In this document: positions 62,269 to 64,000 of the stretch, in pieces
How the letters are laid out: each line of letters begins with the position of its first letter
Numbering within the stretch: position 1 is the stretch's first letter
Source: Emticicia sp051209875
GTDB lineage: Bacteria; Bacteroidota; Bacteroidia; Cytophagales; Spirosomataceae
Length of the DNA: 64,000 nt
NCBI RefSeq assembly: GCF_051209875.1
Contig: NZ_JBNTQY010000001.1
Span: 62,001-126,000 of the forward strand
Reading direction: 5' to 3'
Translations under genes and position numbers: made by a program
Notes under the pieces: model-generated
Database searches by the model: none
Told to the model about the DNA's origin: nothing
The model's input: only the letters and a program-made list of their open reading frames with translations

Positions 62269-63810
62269 ATGCTTTCAAAAACCTTCGGGGCTGCGGTCTA
62301 TGGAGTAGATGCTACATTAATAACCGTTGAAGTGAGTGTTGTACAAGGAACAGGAATGGCCATTGTAGGTTTGCCCGATGGAGCTGTCAAAGAAAGTCAA
62401 CAACGAGTAGATGCTGCTCTGAAAAATTGTAATTATCAAATCTCTCGTCAAAAAACAGTTATCAATCTTGCTCCTGCCGATATACGAAAAGAAGGTTCTG
62501 CTTATGATTTACCAATGGCCTTAGGCCTTTTAGCTGTTTCTGGACAAATAAAAGCTACAAAAAATTTAGAAGAATATGTGATTTTAGGCGAATTGGCTTT
62601 GGATGGAACACTTCGCCCAATCAAAGGAGTTTTACCCATTGCGATTGAAGCTCGCCGGAATAAATTGAAAGGATTTATTCTTCCTGCCGAAAATGCAATG
62701 GAAGCATCTATAGTCAATTCTTTAGATGTGATTCCTGTCAATACTTTGACCGAAGCGATTGAATATTTGACAGGACAAAGAGAAATTGAACCCTTGATTA
62801 CCGATACAAGAGATATTTTCTTCAATTCGGTGAGTGAATATGAAGCAGATTTCTCGCATGTACAAGGTCAAGAAAATATCAAACGAGCTATGGAAATTGC
62901 AGCGGCAGGCGGTCATAATGTGATCATGATTGGCCCACCAGGAGCAGGAAAAACCATGCTTGCCAAGCGTTTACCTTCGATTTTACCACCACTCACACTC
63001 CATGAAGCACTCGAAACCACCAAAATTCATTCTGTTGCAGGAAAATTAGGTGTAAAAGCCTCTTTGATTGCTCGCCGACCTTTTCGTTCGCCACACCACA
63101 CCATTTCTGATGCGGCTTTGGTTGGTGGCGGAAGTTTTCCACAGCCAGGAGAAATATCTTTAGCTCATAATGGTGTCCTGTTTTTGGATGAATTGCCAGA
63201 ATTCAAACGAACGGTTTTAGAAGTAATGCGTCAACCTTTGGAAGAAAGAAAAGTGGTGATTTCTCGCACCAAACAAGCCGTTGATTTTCCTTCAAACTTT
63301 ATGTTGGTGGCAAGCATGAACCCTTGTCCATGCGGGTATTATAATCATCCAGAAAAAGAATGTAGCTGTCCACCTGGCACAGTTGGGAAATATTTGAATA
63401 AAATTTCAGGGCCATTGCTTGATAGAATAGATTTGCATGTAGAAGTTACTCCTGTAAGTTTTGACCAAATTGCTTCTACAAGAAAAAATGAAACTTCGGC
63501 CGAAATAAGAGAACGAGTGATAAAGGCTCGTTTGTTACAAACAAAACGATTTGAAGATTTTCCAGAAATTCACTCTAATGCCATGATGCCACCCGAAATG
63601 GTAAAAGAGATTTGTGATATTGGCGAAGCAGGAAAAGCGTTACTCAAAAAAGCAATGGAACGTCTCGGACTTTCGGCACGTGCGTATGATAGAATCTTGA
63701 AAGTAAGTCGCACGATTGCTGATTTGGCAGGTTCAGAAGAAATCAGAATAGAACATTTAGCTGAAGCTATTCAATATCGAAGTTTGGATAGAGAGAATTG
63801 GGCGGGGTAA
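62269..63810 (+). CDS. comM: YifB family Mg-chelatase-like AAA+ ATPase (ComM)
   Basis: Hexameric AAA+ helicase that aids branch migration during natural transformation. The N-terminal Lon-like domain has VQGTGMAIVGLPDGAVKESQQRV. Walker A is GPPGAGKTML near residue 225, Walker B is LFLDELPEF, and CPCGYY near residue 362 is the zinc-binding motif followed by CSCPPG. 513 residues, full length. Nothing else of a competence system is nearby. Confidence 0.92.
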   Translation: MLSKTFGAAVYGVDATLITVEVSVVQGTGMAIVGLPDGAVKESQQRVDAALKNCNYQISRQKTVINLAPADIRKEGSAYDLPMALGLLAVSGQIKATKNLEEYVILGELALDGTLRPIKGVLPIAIEARRNKLKGFILPAENAMEASIVNSLDVIPVNTLTEAIEYLTGQREIEPLITDTRDIFFNSVSEYEADFSHVQGQENIKRAMEIAAAGGHNVIMIGPPGAGKTMLAKRLPSILPPLTLHEALETTKIHSVAGKLGVKASLIARRPFRSPHHTISDAALVGGGSFPQPGEISLAHNGVLFLDELPEFKRTVLEVMRQPLEERKVVISRTKQAVDFPSNFMLVASMNPCPCGYYNHPEKECSCPPGTVGKYLNKISGPLLDRIDLHVEVTPVSFDQIASTRKNETSAEIRERVIKARLLQTKRFEDFPEIHSNAMMPPEMVKEICDIGEAGKALLKKAMERLGLSARAYDRILKVSRTIADLAGSEEIRIEHLAEAIQYRSLDRENWAG

Positions 63811-63940
63811 GTTTGATTCAATTCAGAGAATTGAACTACAATTTTGGTCTGAATTTTGCTTTTTCCACTATTAAAGAAACTAAAATCTTATGCTTGTACG
63901 TTAGATAAAATATTACTAATCACTCATTATATCATCAAAA

Positions 63941-64000
63941 ATGAAGAAAAACTTATTGTTTGCCACTATCGGACTACTTTTTAGCTTATCTACCTTTGCT
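63941..64000 (+). CDS. Start of a secreted protein, cut by the window edge
   Basis: An ATG at 63941 opens a frame of 20 codons to the end of the window (MKKNLLFATIGLLFSLSTFA), a clear signal peptide with an Ala at the cleavage site. Nothing of the mature protein is visible. Confidence 0.75.
   Translation, partial: MKKNLLFATIGLLFSLSTFA

Overview
The window is a stretch of AT-rich chromosome from a member of the Bacteroidota, most likely an aerobic Cytophagales-type organism. I place it there from the C-terminal type B sorting domain of the type IX secretion system, candidate TAnnTTTG-type -7 boxes with no obvious Shine-Dalgarno sequences, SLBB/Wza and Wzi capsule proteins, and many exported lipoproteins. 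The genus cannot be fixed from sequence reading alone. I saw no tRNA or rRNA genes, CRISPR arrays, insertion sequences or phage genes.

Left part (1-14 kb), housekeeping and accessory genes: the 5' part of tagaturonate reductase (uxaB), a TerC-type membrane protein, a PlsC-like acyltransferase, gatC, an unknown six-helix membrane protein, a ROK sugar kinase, an SDR dehydrogenase, an MlaE-MlaF lipid ABC transporter pair, and a Tat-exported PLP enzyme. These are followed by a lipoprotein made of three tandem truncated-haemoglobin domains, an exported HMA-like protein and ileS.

Central part (14.6-43.8 kb), surface and exopolysaccharide region: a rightward set of three genes (a T9SS type B cargo protein and two paralogous Wzi-family outer-membrane proteins) converges on a long leftward polysaccharide cluster. 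Reading leftward, the cluster starts with Wza-like export and Wzz-like chain-length proteins. Nucleotide-sugar genes follow: a PseB-like dehydratase, RmlA, and WbpB/WbpD/WbpE-like enzymes with the HisH2/HisF2/WbpG set for an acetamidino group. Wzx, Wzy, three glycosyltransferases, two acetyltransferase or methyltransferase-type modifying genes, epimerases and a WecA/WbpL-like initiating transferase come next. The cluster ends with a YadA-head-like repeat protein and a WbpM/PglF-like 4,6-dehydratase. Together they describe a Wzy-dependent capsule or exopolysaccharide, probably initiated with an N-acetylated 6-deoxy sugar and carrying an amidinated diamino-uronic acid. Some pathway steps (UDP-GlcNAc 6-dehydrogenase, RmlB/C/D, PseC) are not in the window.

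Right part (44-64 kb), housekeeping again: superoxide dismutase, tadA, nadA, a YD-repeat protein, a GH37 trehalase homologue lacking both catalytic residues, a TPR protein with ribH, an AbiEii-type toxin gene broken by one stop codon, an SRPBCC protein, aspartate kinase, serS, a rhodanese, an EEP-family hydrolase, an OmpA protein with seven TSP3 calcium-binding repeats, an oligopeptidase B, an M28 peptidase, comM, and the start of a further secreted protein.

Two sequence-level themes recur. Strong perfect-stem terminators separate the operons. Short low-complexity repeat tracts of different wording lie in many intergenic gaps, and one such tract lies in frame inside ileS.
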